A stretch of DNA of 64,000 nucleotides, taken from the NCBI GenBank assembly GCA_019634795.1, contig JAHCAR010000001.1:124001-188000 (forward strand), written 5' to 3'. Positions 50,301 to 63,903 of this stretch are shown in pieces (within the stretch, counting starts at the first letter, position 1; each line of letters opens with the position of its first letter). This stretch comes from Dokdonella sp. (GTDB lineage: Bacteria; Pseudomonadota; Gammaproteobacteria; Xanthomonadales; Rhodanobacteraceae). The position numbers were made by a program, and so were the translations under genes. The notes beneath the pieces were generated by a model. The model saw only the letters and a program-made list of their open reading frames with translations, was not told the DNA's origin and made no database searches.

Positions 50301-50837
50301 CTACGAATCGACGTGGGCGTCGATGCGATCGCGTCTCGACGAGAGCTCCTCCATCAGGCTCGCGCGATGCCCGGCGAGCAATCTGGCCCGGGCCGTGCGG
50401 GAGGCCACGTCATCGGCGGGCGGCTTCATGGCGTTGCGGAGCGCGCAGAACTTTCGGTAGGCATGCAGGACATGGCGCATGCGGCGAGCCAGCAGTTCGA
50501 GCATGATGGCGTCGTCGATCAGGCCGATGACTTCGATGTGGTCGGGGATCAGGTCGTCAGGGTCGCCGAAATAGGCGAGCGCGGCGAGCGCATCGATGCG
50601 CTCGGGTCCGCCGAGGTTCCAGTCCTCGTCCTCGAGCATGAGGATCAGTCGCTGCACGTGGACGAGGCGCTTGCGCACGTAGCCGGGAATGGTCGCGATG
50701 CAGAGGCTGTCGAGGGCCTGCTTGGCCGCATCCACGATATCGACTTCGTCGGCGTCGCAGGCTAGGCGGCGGGCGCGGTCGAAGGCACCCTGGAAGTGTT
50801 CGATGTCGGCCGATTCGAGTTCGAAAGTGATACGCAT
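50301..50837 (-). CDS. YkvA/DUF1232-domain protein
   Basis: A 178-residue protein with a central DUF1232 segment, [20 protein letters not shown] followed by [11 protein letters not shown] (residues ~88-118). This is the family hallmark (fold-back helix with D-L-I-P-D). Here it is less hydrophobic than membrane YkvA proteins. The N-terminal part is helical and soluble-looking. Function unknown; sometimes linked to membrane stress. Start at 50837 is a clear ATG. Confidence 0.78.
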   Translation of the reverse strand: MRITFELESADIEHFQGAFDRARRLACDADEVDIVDAAKQALDSLCIATIPGYVRKRLVHVQRLILMLEDEDWNLGGPERIDALAALAYFGDPDDLIPDHIEVIGLIDDAIMLELLARRMRHVLHAYRKFCALRNAMKPPADDVASRTARARLLAGHRASLMEELSSRRDRIDAHVDS

Positions 50838-51146
50838 GGGGATGCAATGGTACCGTTCAGGTGGTCCGCATCCAAAAACAGGCCATCGACCGCCTGTTCC
50901 CGCATCAATTTTAGCTGGCTGCCGATCCCCGCTTGCTGTAAGCTTCGCGGGTTTAGTCGCGTTGACCCCCGATTTCCCTTCCGGTCATTCGTGTGCATTC
51001 CCGTCCATCGGCATGCATCGAACCTCACCGCTCGCGGTCCCGACGCCCAGAACCGGAATGCCCGCCACGTTGGCCGGCGTCCGCAAAATCAAGACCTGCA
51101 GCGCGGTTCATCAGGGACGCTCCGGGTTATCTATCAGGAGTTTTCC
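50838..51146 (+). other. Long leader upstream of the RhlE-type helicase gene
   Basis: A 309-bp gap between the divergent DUF1232 gene and the DEAD-box helicase. No gene was recognised. Genes for cold-inducible DEAD-box helicases often have long 5' untranslated leaders, so part of this may be transcribed. AGGAG at 51136-51140 is the helicase ribosome-binding site. Confidence 0.4.
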
Positions 51147-52457
<1,311 letters not shown>

Positions 52458-52924
52458 GGGTCGGGAACCTGCAGCCGCCAGACGGCCGAACGTTTGCAGG
52501 TGCCCCGCGCCGCCTCGACGGCGAGAACGCTCACTGACCCGCGATCAGACCGACTCCCTGGCCCAGAATCCGGGTTCCTGTTGAACTCCGCGGCAGCGAC
52601 ATTGCCGGCCGCGATGTTGGCCTCGGGCGAAGGCCCGAGCACCAAAGGCTGCGGAAATCTGAAGCGGCGGAATCACAGGCGCCTGCCGCGGAGTCACCCC
52701 TGCATGGCCCTTTCCTGGTGGCCACCCTGCCCTCGCGGGTCTGCGACCGCGGCTGTGCTGAGCATCGGCTGCAGGTACTCCAGACCGGGCCGATATCGGC
52801 CTGGGGCCGGGGCATTTCCCGCGCCACGTCCATCTACCCGCCAACAACGCCTCCCGGCTGCGCCAAGACGGGCCGGTTGCGCTGAGGCGCCGCAAACGGC
52901 CGGGAAATTCGCACCAGGAAACGA
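52458..52924. other. Intergenic gap without recognisable gene
   Basis: About 470 bp of GC-rich DNA between the convergent helicase and M4-protease genes. Frames are short and lack ribosome-binding sites or family motifs. Nothing else was recognised apart from the protease terminator at its right edge. Confidence 0.45.
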
Positions 52925-52962
52925 CAAAAGGAGCGGCGGCCGGGGTTTCCGGCCGCCGCTCC
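52925..52962 (-). terminator. Rho-independent terminator of the M4 protease gene
   Basis: Bases 52930-52943 and 52949-52962 form a perfect 14-bp GC stem (GGAGCGGCGGCCGG) with a 5-base loop. On the minus strand it is followed by TTTTGTCG. It lies 32 bp after the protease stop codon. Confidence 0.85.
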
Positions 52963-52993
52963 AGTGCCACTCACTGGCGCAGTCGGTTGCCGA

Positions 52994-56308
<3,315 letters not shown>

Positions 56309-57463
56309 TCAACTGGCGCAGACACGCGCAATTTCCTGGTATCCCGAAAATGACGCCGATGAAGAACAGCCGGGACAGGCCGGGTCACGCGGCAGCGCAA
56401 GTTCCTGGAACCGGGCTGCCAAGGCGTCGAAACACAGCAGGCGACCGACCAGTGGCCGACCCACCTGGAGGATCAGCTTGATGACTTCGCTGGCCTGCAA
56501 CAAGCCGATGATGCCGGGGAGCACGCCGAGGACGCCCGCCTCGCTGCAATTCGGCGCTTCGGCTGCCGACGGAGGCTCCGCGAACAGGCAGCGATAGCAG
56601 GGCGAATCATCACGGCGCGGATCGAAAACGCTGACCTGGCCGCTGAATCGATGCACGGCACCGTAGACCATTGGGATACGCAAGCGTCGGCAGGCCGCAT
56701 CGAGCAGGTATCGGGTCGGAAAATTGTCGGCGCCATCGACGACGATGTCATGCCCGGAAAGCAGGGCCTCGACGTTGCCGGCGACGATGCGCTGCTCGCG
56801 GGTTTCGACCCGGATCGCGGGATTCAGTGCGCACAGCGCGATTCGCGCGGATTCGGTCTTTGCCATGCCGACACGCGCGTCGACATGCAGGATCTGGCGT
56901 TGCAGATTGGAACGTTCGACTCGATCGTCATCGATCAGGGTCAGCGATCCGACGCCCGCGGCGGCGAGATAGAGAGACGCGGGAGAACCGAGACCTCCGG
57001 CGCCTACCAGGGCCACGCGCGCCGCTGCCAGTCGAGCCTGGCCCGCAATCCCGACTTCGGGCAGCACCAGGTGCCGGGCGTAACGCTCCGCCGAGTCGGC
57101 GTCGAGCGCGTCGTACTCGACCGGAAGTCCCTCGCTACGCCAGCGCTGGAATCCCCCGCGAATCGACGCGACGTTGTGGTAGCCGAGGTCGCGCAGCGCA
57201 TCGAGGGCTTGCAGGGATCGCCGGCCGCTGGCGCAGATCGTGATGAGTGCCCGGGCCGGCGTCGCGCCGATTGCAGCCAGTTCCTCGGCAAAGCGCTCGG
57301 GTGGAATGCCGATCGATGAACGCGCGGTTCCCGCGGCGCGCTCATCCGCCTCGCGAACATCGAGCAGCAGCGCGCCCGTTTCGATGAACTCGAGCGCCCG
57401 TGCAGGATCGATCTCGTCATCGGCGGGCAGCGGACGGTGTGGATGGCTGGCTTGCATCGGCAC
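56309..57463 (-). CDS. moeB: Molybdopterin-synthase adenylyltransferase with N-terminal rhodanese domain
   Basis: A 384-residue protein. Residues ~15-115 are a rhodanese domain (ALLLDVREADERAAGTARSS; active loop CASGRR). Residues ~125-375 are a ThiF/MoeB adenylyltransferase: VALVGAGGLGSPASLYLAAA, DDDRVERSNLQRQ, and zinc cysteines in CYRCLF and CPGC. It should adenylate, and possibly sulfurate, MoaD or a ThiS-like carrier. The domain order is the reverse of human MOCS3. GTG 57463 abuts the moeA stop; ATG 57457 is an alternative. Last gene of mobA-moeA-moeB. Confidence 0.88.
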   Translation of the reverse strand: MPMQASHPHRPLPADDEIDPARALEFIETGALLLDVREADERAAGTARSSIGIPPERFAEELAAIGATPARALITICASGRRSLQALDALRDLGYHNVASIRGGFQRWRSEGLPVEYDALDADSAERYARHLVLPEVGIAGQARLAAARVALVGAGGLGSPASLYLAAAGVGSLTLIDDDRVERSNLQRQILHVDARVGMAKTESARIALCALNPAIRVETREQRIVAGNVEALLSGHDIVVDGADNFPTRYLLDAACRRLRIPMVYGAVHRFSGQVSVFDPRRDDSPCYRCLFAEPPSAAEAPNCSEAGVLGVLPGIIGLLQASEVIKLILQVGRPLVGRLLCFDALAARFQELALPRDPACPGCSSSASFSGYQEIARVCAS

Positions 57464-58729
57464 TCAGGGGCAATCCGGCAGCGGCATGACCGTGACCATT
57501 TCACCGGAATCGAGCTCGCGTGTCGATTCCGGGACGACGACAAGGCCATTCGCCTCGACCACGCCGCGCAACATGGCTGAACCCTGACCTGCCAGCGGCC
57601 ATGCCCGGCAAATGCCCTCGTCGTCCACTTCGACGCGCGCGCGCAGAAACTCGGTCCGATCGTGCGACTTGCGGATCGCCGATGCGAGCTTCGCCGAATG
57701 CATGCGTGGCAGCGGGTTGCGGCTTCCCTGCATCGCCGCCAGCCCTGGACCGACCAGGGCGAGAAAGGTCGCCATGGTCGAAACCGGATTGCCCGGCAGG
57801 CAGAAAACCAGGGCCTTGCCGATCTCGCCGAACAGGAATGGCATGCCGGGGCGCATGCGCACCTTCCAGAAGTGCATGCGCCCGAGCTCTCCGACCAGAC
57901 GTGGAAGGTAGTCGGCTTCGCCAACCGAGACGCCGCCCGATGTGATGATGGCATCGCCCTGCTCGGCAGCGGCGGACAAGGCATCGCGTATGCGTCCGAC
58001 ATCGTCGCCCAGGTGGCCGAAGCCTGCCCCGGTGTCGGTGGCACCCGCGGCAATCTGCCGGACTCCCGACATGGCGAGCATGGCCGAAAGGCTGTAGCCG
58101 TTGCTGTTGTAGATCTGGGCCAGCGAGCAGGTGTGGCCCGGCATCACGAGTTCGTCGCCGGTGGTCAGCAGGGTTACCCGCGGACGGCACGAGACCTCGA
58201 CCGTTGCCAATCCGACCGAAGCGATCGCTGCCATGCGCGCGAAGGTGATGCGCTCACCGGCCTGGACCACCGTCTCACCGGCGCGAAAGTCTTCAGCGGC
58301 CGGACGCACATGCGCGCCCACGGTCTCACCGACCTGGACGATCGCGGTTTCGCCTTCGACCCGAACGCGCTCCTTGATCACGACGGTGTCGGCGCCGGCA
58401 GGCAGCAGCGCACCGGTGGTGATACGCGCGCATTCGCCGGGCCCTATCGACAGCTCGTGGGCGCTACCGGCGAGGCGGGTGCCAGCAATGCGCAGTCGTC
58501 GCGTTCCATCGCTCGGCAGGTCCGCGCCGCGCAGCGCAAATCCGTCCATCGCGGAATTCGCAAAGGGAGGAAGGTCGCGCGGCGCCACGATGTCCTTGCC
58601 GGCGACGCGAAGACGGGCCTCCTCGAGGGCCACCTGCTCGATCGGCATGCGCCGATCGAGACAGGTCTCGAGGATGCGTCGACGCGCCTCGTCGACCGAT
58701 AGCGCCGTGGCCGCCTGCTTCATGCTCAT
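57464..58729 (-). CDS. moeA: Molybdopterin molybdenumtransferase
   Basis: MoeA inserts molybdate into adenylated molybdopterin. 421 residues with PPFANSAMDGFALRGADLPS near the N terminus, ITTGALLPAGADTVV, LLTTGDELV, ITSGGVSVGEADYL and LPGNPVSTMATF, all family hallmarks including the molybdate/MPT-binding loops. The ATG overlaps the mobA stop (ATGA), showing translational coupling; longer frames upstream lie inside mobA and are rejected. Confidence 0.94.
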   Translation of the reverse strand: MSMKQAATALSVDEARRRILETCLDRRMPIEQVALEEARLRVAGKDIVAPRDLPPFANSAMDGFALRGADLPSDGTRRLRIAGTRLAGSAHELSIGPGECARITTGALLPAGADTVVIKERVRVEGETAIVQVGETVGAHVRPAAEDFRAGETVVQAGERITFARMAAIASVGLATVEVSCRPRVTLLTTGDELVMPGHTCSLAQIYNSNGYSLSAMLAMSGVRQIAAGATDTGAGFGHLGDDVGRIRDALSAAAEQGDAIITSGGVSVGEADYLPRLVGELGRMHFWKVRMRPGMPFLFGEIGKALVFCLPGNPVSTMATFLALVGPGLAAMQGSRNPLPRMHSAKLASAIRKSHDRTEFLRARVEVDDEGICRAWPLAGQGSAMLRGVVEANGLVVVPESTRELDSGEMVTVMPLPDCP

Positions 58730-59331
58730 GCCCGTTTGTCCGCAAATGCCTCGAAGTCCAAGGCCGTGTTGAGATTGGCCCAGTGCTCCGGGTCTGAGGG
58801 GAAGAGAATTTCGCGAGTCCCGATGGCATCCTGCCATGCACTTGCGCCGAGACCCGATCGTAGCGCCTGCGCGGCGGCCCCGGACAGTGAACTGCGATAG
58901 AGGGCAAACAGCGGCTGCCGGCGAACCCCGTCGTGCGCGACCAGCGAATCGCACTCGTGCAGGCAGGCCTGACGCCCGAGGCAATCGAGCAGTCCTGGCG
59001 GCGGCATCGGACAATCGACCGGCACCGTGAACAGCCAGGGCGAGCGGGTCGCCGCGAGGGCTGCGGCAATCCCGGCGAGCGGGCCAGGATAGTCCGGCTC
59101 CTGGTCGGCAATGACCCTGCCGTATCGCGAATAGATTGGGGCATTGCGGTTGGCCACGATCAGGCGTTCCGCTCCCTCTGACCGGGCAAGGCTGTCGACG
59201 ACCCATTCGATCAGCGGCCGACCGAGCAACGTCTGTAGCCCCTTGTCGACGCCGCCGAGCCGCCGCGAGGCTCCACCTGCAAGAATGGCCGTTGCGATCT
59301 CTTGCCTGGCCAGCCCGCTACTGTTCATCAT
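58726..59331 (-). CDS. mobA: Molybdenum cofactor guanylyltransferase
   Basis: A 201-residue nucleotidyltransferase that joins GMP to Mo-molybdopterin, giving the MGD cofactor of DMSO-reductase-family enzymes. The signature AILAGGASRRLGGVDKGLQT opens the protein; PLAGIAAAL and FTVPVDCPMPPP carry the metal-binding Asp region. Length is normal. It leads the operon mobA-moeA-moeB and lies 27 bp after der. MGD production implies the cell has molybdoenzymes, none of which is in this window. Confidence 0.92.
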   Translation of the reverse strand: MMNSSGLARQEIATAILAGGASRRLGGVDKGLQTLLGRPLIEWVVDSLARSEGAERLIVANRNAPIYSRYGRVIADQEPDYPGPLAGIAAALAATRSPWLFTVPVDCPMPPPGLLDCLGRQACLHECDSLVAHDGVRRQPLFALYRSSLSGAAAQALRSGLGASAWQDAIGTREILFPSDPEHWANLNTALDFEAFADKRA

Positions 59332-59358
59332 CCCGATCGTTTGTCGCTCGTCGTGCGC

Positions 59359-60759
59359 CTAGGGCTTGCCGCGCCTGGCAGCGCCCTGTGTGCGCTGGCG
59401 ACGCTTCTGCTGGCCATCGGCCGGCACGTTCTTCTTTGCCGCATACGGATTCTCGCCCTCGCGGAAATCGATGCGGATCGGCGTGCCCTCGAGCTTGTAG
59501 CGCTTGCGGAAAAAGTTTTCGAGATAGCGACGATACGATTCGGCGAGGTGCTTGGTCCGCGAGCCGTGTATGACGATGGTCGGCGGATTGGTCCCACCAG
59601 GGTGCGCGTAGCGCAGCTTCGGCGCATGTCCACGCACCAGCGGTGGCTGGAAGGCCGCATAGGCGACTTCAAGTGCGCGGGTCAGGTCGGACGCGGTCAA
59701 TTTCGCGTTCGCCGCAGCATGTACGCGGTTGACGCGCTTCATCAGCTCGCCGATTCCGGTGCCGTGCAGGGCCGAAATCGTCAATCGGGGGGCCCACTCG
59801 ACGAAGGTCAGCTTGCGCTCGAGCGAGCGCTTGCACTGCTCGCGGTCGTAGGGCTTGAGACCGTCCCACTTGTTGATCGCGATGACCAGGGCGCGTCCGG
59901 CCTCGAGGGCATGCCCGATCAGTCCGGCATCCTGGTCGGTGACCCCTTCGTTGGCATCGAGCAGCATGACCACCACGTTGGCAGCGTCGATCGACTGCAG
60001 GGTCTTGATCACACTGAACTTCTCGACGGCATCCTCGATGCGGGCGCGGCGCCGCACACCGGCCGTGTCGATCAGCGTGTATTTTCTGCCGTCGCGTTCG
60101 AGCGGAATCCGGATCGAATCGCGGGTCGTGCCGGCGACATTGGAAACGATGACGCGGTCCTCGCCGAGCAGGCGGTTGACCAGGGTCGACTTGCCGACAT
60201 TGGGACGGCCGACGATGGCCACGCGAACGCCGCCTTCGTCCTCTCCGGACAGCGCTTCGGGCTCGCCGGCAGGCAACAGGGTCTCGATCGCCTTGACCAG
60301 CTGCAGGGTACCGTGACCGTGCGAGGCCGCCAGCGGCAATGGCCTGGCCACGCCGAGGCGGGCGAAATCGGCCAGGGCTACCGATTCGTCGAGGCCGTCG
60401 AGCTTGTTGACGGCGAGCAGCATTGGTTTGGAGGTCCGCCGCAGGCGTTCGAGGATGGCCTGGTCGGTCGGCAGCAAGCCGTCCCGCGCATCGACGACGA
60501 AGACGACGACATCGGCCTCTGCGATCGCCAGTTCGACCTGGCGTGCCGTCAGTCCGGCCAGACCTTCGTCGCTGTCAGCCAGCCCGCCGGTGTCGACGAG
60601 CACGAAATGGCGCTCGCCGAGCCGGCAGAAACCGTAGTGGCGATCACGGGTCACACCCGGCATGTCCGCGACGAGCGCATCCCGCGTGCGGGTCAGGACG
60701 TTGAAAAGGGTCGACTTGCCGACGTTCGGGCGTCCGACCAGGGCGACGACGGGTAGCAT
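59359..60759 (-). CDS. der: Ribosome-assembly GTPase Der (EngA)
   Basis: A 466-residue tandem GTPase for 50S subunit maturation. Domain 1: VALVGRPNVGKSTLFN, DTGGL, NKLD. Domain 2: VAIVGRPNVGKSTLVNRLLG, DTAGVRRRARIEDAVEKFS, NKWD. A KH-like domain precedes a basic tail (KRRQRTQGAARRGK). The ATG at 60759 fits the family. Downstream of bamB by 120 bp on the same strand, the conserved gammaproteobacterial order. Confidence 0.96.
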   Translation of the reverse strand: MLPVVALVGRPNVGKSTLFNVLTRTRDALVADMPGVTRDRHYGFCRLGERHFVLVDTGGLADSDEGLAGLTARQVELAIAEADVVVFVVDARDGLLPTDQAILERLRRTSKPMLLAVNKLDGLDESVALADFARLGVARPLPLAASHGHGTLQLVKAIETLLPAGEPEALSGEDEGGVRVAIVGRPNVGKSTLVNRLLGEDRVIVSNVAGTTRDSIRIPLERDGRKYTLIDTAGVRRRARIEDAVEKFSVIKTLQSIDAANVVVMLLDANEGVTDQDAGLIGHALEAGRALVIAINKWDGLKPYDREQCKRSLERKLTFVEWAPRLTISALHGTGIGELMKRVNRVHAAANAKLTASDLTRALEVAYAAFQPPLVRGHAPKLRYAHPGGTNPPTIVIHGSRTKHLAESYRRYLENFFRKRYKLEGTPIRIDFREGENPYAAKKNVPADGQQKRRQRTQGAARRGKP

Positions 60760-60879
60760 CGCGGGCGCTCCGTTGATGTGGCATCGAACGCATCGTCGAG
60801 TCGATGCCGATCCGATGAATCCATCCGGCGGTGGCGCCTGGATCCCGGCGACCGGGACAGGCGGCACCGCTCGAATCAG

Positions 60880-62037
60880 TTATTGGGTGCGAAACGCGGC
60901 GATCCGGCCGCTGGCATCTTCGACATACACGGTATCGCCGCTGACCACCGGAGCGCTCTCAATCGGCTTCTTGCCGACTCGCTCACGGGCGGAGAATGAG
61001 CCATCCGCGAGGCTGAGCCAGTGCACATAGCCCTCGAGATCGCCGACCACGGCGTAGTTGCCGACGATCGCGGGCGGACTGAGCCAGCGATGCAGGAGGC
61101 CTTCCTGCTTCCACAGGTTGGCCCCGCTCTGGCGATCGAACGCCCAGACATTGCCGTCGGCATCGCTGACGACCACGGCTGTCGCGCCAACCGCCAGACC
61201 GGCGAAGCTCGACAGTTCACGGGCCCAGGCCGGACGACCGCTGTCGGCATAGAACGCGGCGATCTGGCCATGGTAGCTGGTGGCGAATATCTGATCGTTG
61301 TCGAGCACGAGCCTGCCATCGGAGTCGGCGAGGCGCTCGACTTCGGTGCGCCCCTCTCCGGCGGACAGGACCTGACTCCAGGCCGGCGCGCCGTCGGTCT
61401 GGCGAACCGCAACGATGCGCCCGCTGTCGTAACCGTCGAAGACGAAGCCATTGCCGATCAGCGGCGAAGCATTGCCGCGCAGGCTGAGGACCGGAACCGT
61501 CTGTTCGTAAACCCAGCGCTGGGTGCCGTCAGCCGGATCCAGCCCGAACAGGCGACCGTCCTGGGACCGCACGGCGACCACGCCATCGGCAATCGCCGGC
61601 GCGCAGATGACCTCGGAACTCAATTGGGTATGCCAGCGCTCGCTGCCGTCCACGGCCGAGAATCCACGCACCTGGCCATTCAGGGAACCGACCACGACGA
61701 GGTCGTCGCTGGCCGCGGGGCCACCGGACCAGCGCAGTTTCTTGTCGCGGACCGACCAGAGCGTGCGCCCGTTCGACGCGTCGAGAGCCTGCACTGCTCC
61801 ATCGACACTGGCGACGTAGAGGCGATCGCCGGCCAGCGCGGGGTGCATGCGTGCGCCGGACTTGCCCGCGCCCTTGCCGATCGAGGCCGTCCAGACAGTC
61901 TCGACACTGACGCTGGGCGCGAATTCCGTCAGCGCAGTGGGAGGTTCGACGTTGTCTTTCTTGCCGAGTCCCTTGATCCAGTTGCAGCCACCCAGGGCTA
62001 CCGAAACGATGACTACCGCCAGCAGCGCTCGCTTCAT
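60880..62037 (-). CDS. bamB: Outer-membrane assembly lipoprotein BamB
   Basis: BamB, the beta-propeller lipoprotein of the BAM complex that inserts outer-membrane proteins. Lipobox VALGGC gives lipidated Cys18. PQQ-like propeller blades recur, for example DRLYVASVDGAVQALDASNG, GLDPADGTQRW, YADSGRPAWAREL and WAFDRQSGANLW. 385 residues, usual length. Its ATG overlaps the yfgM stop by three bases, so the two are coupled. Confidence 0.94.
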   Translation of the reverse strand: MKRALLAVVIVSVALGGCNWIKGLGKKDNVEPPTALTEFAPSVSVETVWTASIGKGAGKSGARMHPALAGDRLYVASVDGAVQALDASNGRTLWSVRDKKLRWSGGPAASDDLVVVGSLNGQVRGFSAVDGSERWHTQLSSEVICAPAIADGVVAVRSQDGRLFGLDPADGTQRWVYEQTVPVLSLRGNASPLIGNGFVFDGYDSGRIVAVRQTDGAPAWSQVLSAGEGRTEVERLADSDGRLVLDNDQIFATSYHGQIAAFYADSGRPAWARELSSFAGLAVGATAVVVSDADGNVWAFDRQSGANLWKQEGLLHRWLSPPAIVGNYAVVGDLEGYVHWLSLADGSFSARERVGKKPIESAPVVSGDTVYVEDASGRIAAFRTQ

Positions 62038-62693
62038 GATTTCTGCTTCTCCGGCGCCACCGTGGTCTTCAGGTCACCCAGTTTCATCTCGACGAAACTC
62101 CGGCTGGGGGACTGCAGATCAATATGGGTGAGGGCCTCCGTATACGCGGCCCGCGCATCATCGGCACGCCCCAGCTTGGCCAGGACATCGCCGCGCAGTT
62201 CACCAGCCAGATCCGGAAAATCGGTCTTGGCCACGCGATCAAGCTGCCCGAGCGCGGCTTCTGCATCTCCGAGGGCAAGGCTGACACGGGCCTGGCGCAA
62301 GGCGATCAGCGACTTCATCGAGGGGTCGCTGGCCAGCTCGCCGGCGCTCGCAAGGCTCGCTGCCGCGGCCTTGAGGTCACCCTTTCCTGCCTCGGTCTCG
62401 GCCTGGCTCAGGGTGGCAAATACGGCGTACGGGCTGTTCGGGTAGTCCTTGCGCAAGGCTTCAGCGATGCGCGTGGCATCTTCACTGCGCTTGGCGTCGA
62501 GCGCATCGGTAAACGCCGCATACTGGGTGGCCGCTTCGGCGCGCGTCTGCGCAACCCGGGCCTTCCATTGCTGGTATCCAAAAATGAGCAACAAGCCGAT
62601 AACGATGCCAATGACGATGGACATCGCATTGGCGCGCAACCACTTGCGCACCAGTTCACCTTGTTCATGCTCGTCGAGAACTTCAAAAGCCAT
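62034..62693 (-). CDS. yfgM: YfgM, tetratricopeptide SecYEG-ancillary protein
   Basis: A 219-residue inner-membrane protein: short cytosolic N terminus (MAFEVLDEHEQGELVRKWLR), one helix (SIVIGIVIGLLLIFGYQQW) and periplasmic TPR-like helices (ALDAKRSEDATRIAEALRKD; SLALGDAEAALGQLDRVAK). In E. coli YfgM works with PpiD at the Sec translocon. ATG 62693 or the in-frame ATG 62699 are both possible; longer upstream frames are not family-like. Coupled to bamB; a 127-bp gap separates it from rodZ. Confidence 0.9.
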   Translation of the reverse strand: MAFEVLDEHEQGELVRKWLRANAMSIVIGIVIGLLLIFGYQQWKARVAQTRAEAATQYAAFTDALDAKRSEDATRIAEALRKDYPNSPYAVFATLSQAETEAGKGDLKAAAASLASAGELASDPSMKSLIALRQARVSLALGDAEAALGQLDRVAKTDFPDLAGELRGDVLAKLGRADDARAAYTEALTHIDLQSPSRSFVEMKLGDLKTTVAPEKQKS

Positions 62694-62820
62694 ACGCATC
62701 ACCGAGTGGGGCGCCGCAAATCGGGAATTGCCGTGAACCGGCTGGGGCGGCGCGGGGGGCGCTAGGGTAACAGGATTTCGCGGCACACCTGTAAAAAAGG
62801 CGTGGCCTAAGCGGCCCGAT

Positions 62821-63903
62821 TCAGGAGTCGATCCTGCTGGCCAGCTTGCCTTCGGCAAAGACCCGCAGGTTGGCCACATTCGCGCGCTGGAAAGGGGCGA
62901 GGTCGACGGTTTGCCCATCGGCCACGATTTCGGCGCCCCGGGCATTGCCGATGCGCACCGAAATCGGCTTTTCGCTGGTGTAGGTCCTTTCCACACCCGC
63001 CTGCAGCAGACCGTATTCGAGCTTCTCGCCATCCGCCGAGGTAATCTCGATCCAGCTGGGCTCGGCAAGCTTCAAGGTCAGTGAATGCCCGCTCGCAGGA
63101 ACGGCCTTGTCGACCCCAGCGGGATTCTCCACTGCGGGAACCGCCGAGGCGGCGAATGGCGCCATCGAGGCCACGATCGGAGATGCCTCCTCTTCGGCGG
63201 AGGACGCAGGCAGGTTCGCCTCGGGTCGGCGGGAGGCGGGAGCTTCGGTGACATCGTTACCGGAGGCCGCCGGCGGGGCGCCGGTCGCTCCGGGTGTCGC
63301 CACATCGATGGTGGCTACAGGGCCATCCAGCATGACCGTTCGCGCCAGGTTCTGCTCGAGACCGCCGTGAGTGGCCAGCCATACCGCAGGGCCGATGACG
63401 AGTCCGGTCAGGATCAGATAGGTGGCGCTCACCGAGTATCGATCGAGCAGGTAGCGGGAACGAGAAACCTTGCCGGTCGAAACGAGCGGCGCCGGCTGCT
63501 GGCTGAGTTCGGCGACGGCCCGCTCTGCGATCACGACCGGCAGACCTAGCAGACGCGCATAACTGCTCAGGTATCCACGCAAGTACACGGCATGGGAAAT
63601 ATCCGAATAGTCATCCTGCTCGATGAGGCGGATAAGGCGCGCCTGCAGCTTGAGTCTCGAGCCGACTTCCTCGCAAGTCCAACCACGCTTTTCACGTTCG
63701 GCACGCAGGCGCGAACCGATGCTCGGCTCGGGGCTGTCGACGGCATCCAGCGCAGGCAATCTGATATCGGTCGACGCGGACGCCTCGATGCGCTGCTCCG
63801 CGGATCCGTCCTGCGATTCCTGCTGTTCGACGCCTTCAGTGCTCACTGGTTGGTTCTCCGCGATTGCCAGTAGTTCCAGTTGACGGTGACTGTGCGGTGT
63901 CAT
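62821..63903 (-). CDS. rodZ: Cell-shape protein RodZ
   Basis: A 360-residue bitopic protein linking MreB to the elongasome. A cytosolic Cro/CI-type helix-turn-helix lies at ~60-130 (IGSRLRAEREKRGWTCEEVG; YLRGYLSSYARLLGLP), followed by a basic juxtamembrane stretch (SRSRYLLDRYS), one helix (YLILTGLVIGPAVWLA), a Pro/Ala/Glu-rich linker and a C-terminal DUF4115-type beta domain (PSWIEITSADGEKLEYGLLQ). ATG 63903 (MTPHSHRQ) is the preferred start. In E. coli ispG and hisS follow; here yfgM does. The last ~97 bases of the window upstream of it show no gene. Confidence 0.9.
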   Translation of the reverse strand: MTPHSHRQLELLAIAENQPVSTEGVEQQESQDGSAEQRIEASASTDIRLPALDAVDSPEPSIGSRLRAEREKRGWTCEEVGSRLKLQARLIRLIEQDDYSDISHAVYLRGYLSSYARLLGLPVVIAERAVAELSQQPAPLVSTGKVSRSRYLLDRYSVSATYLILTGLVIGPAVWLATHGGLEQNLARTVMLDGPVATIDVATPGATGAPPAASGNDVTEAPASRRPEANLPASSAEEEASPIVASMAPFAASAVPAVENPAGVDKAVPASGHSLTLKLAEPSWIEITSADGEKLEYGLLQAGVERTYTSEKPISVRIGNARGAEIVADGQTVDLAPFQRANVANLRVFAEGKLASRIDS

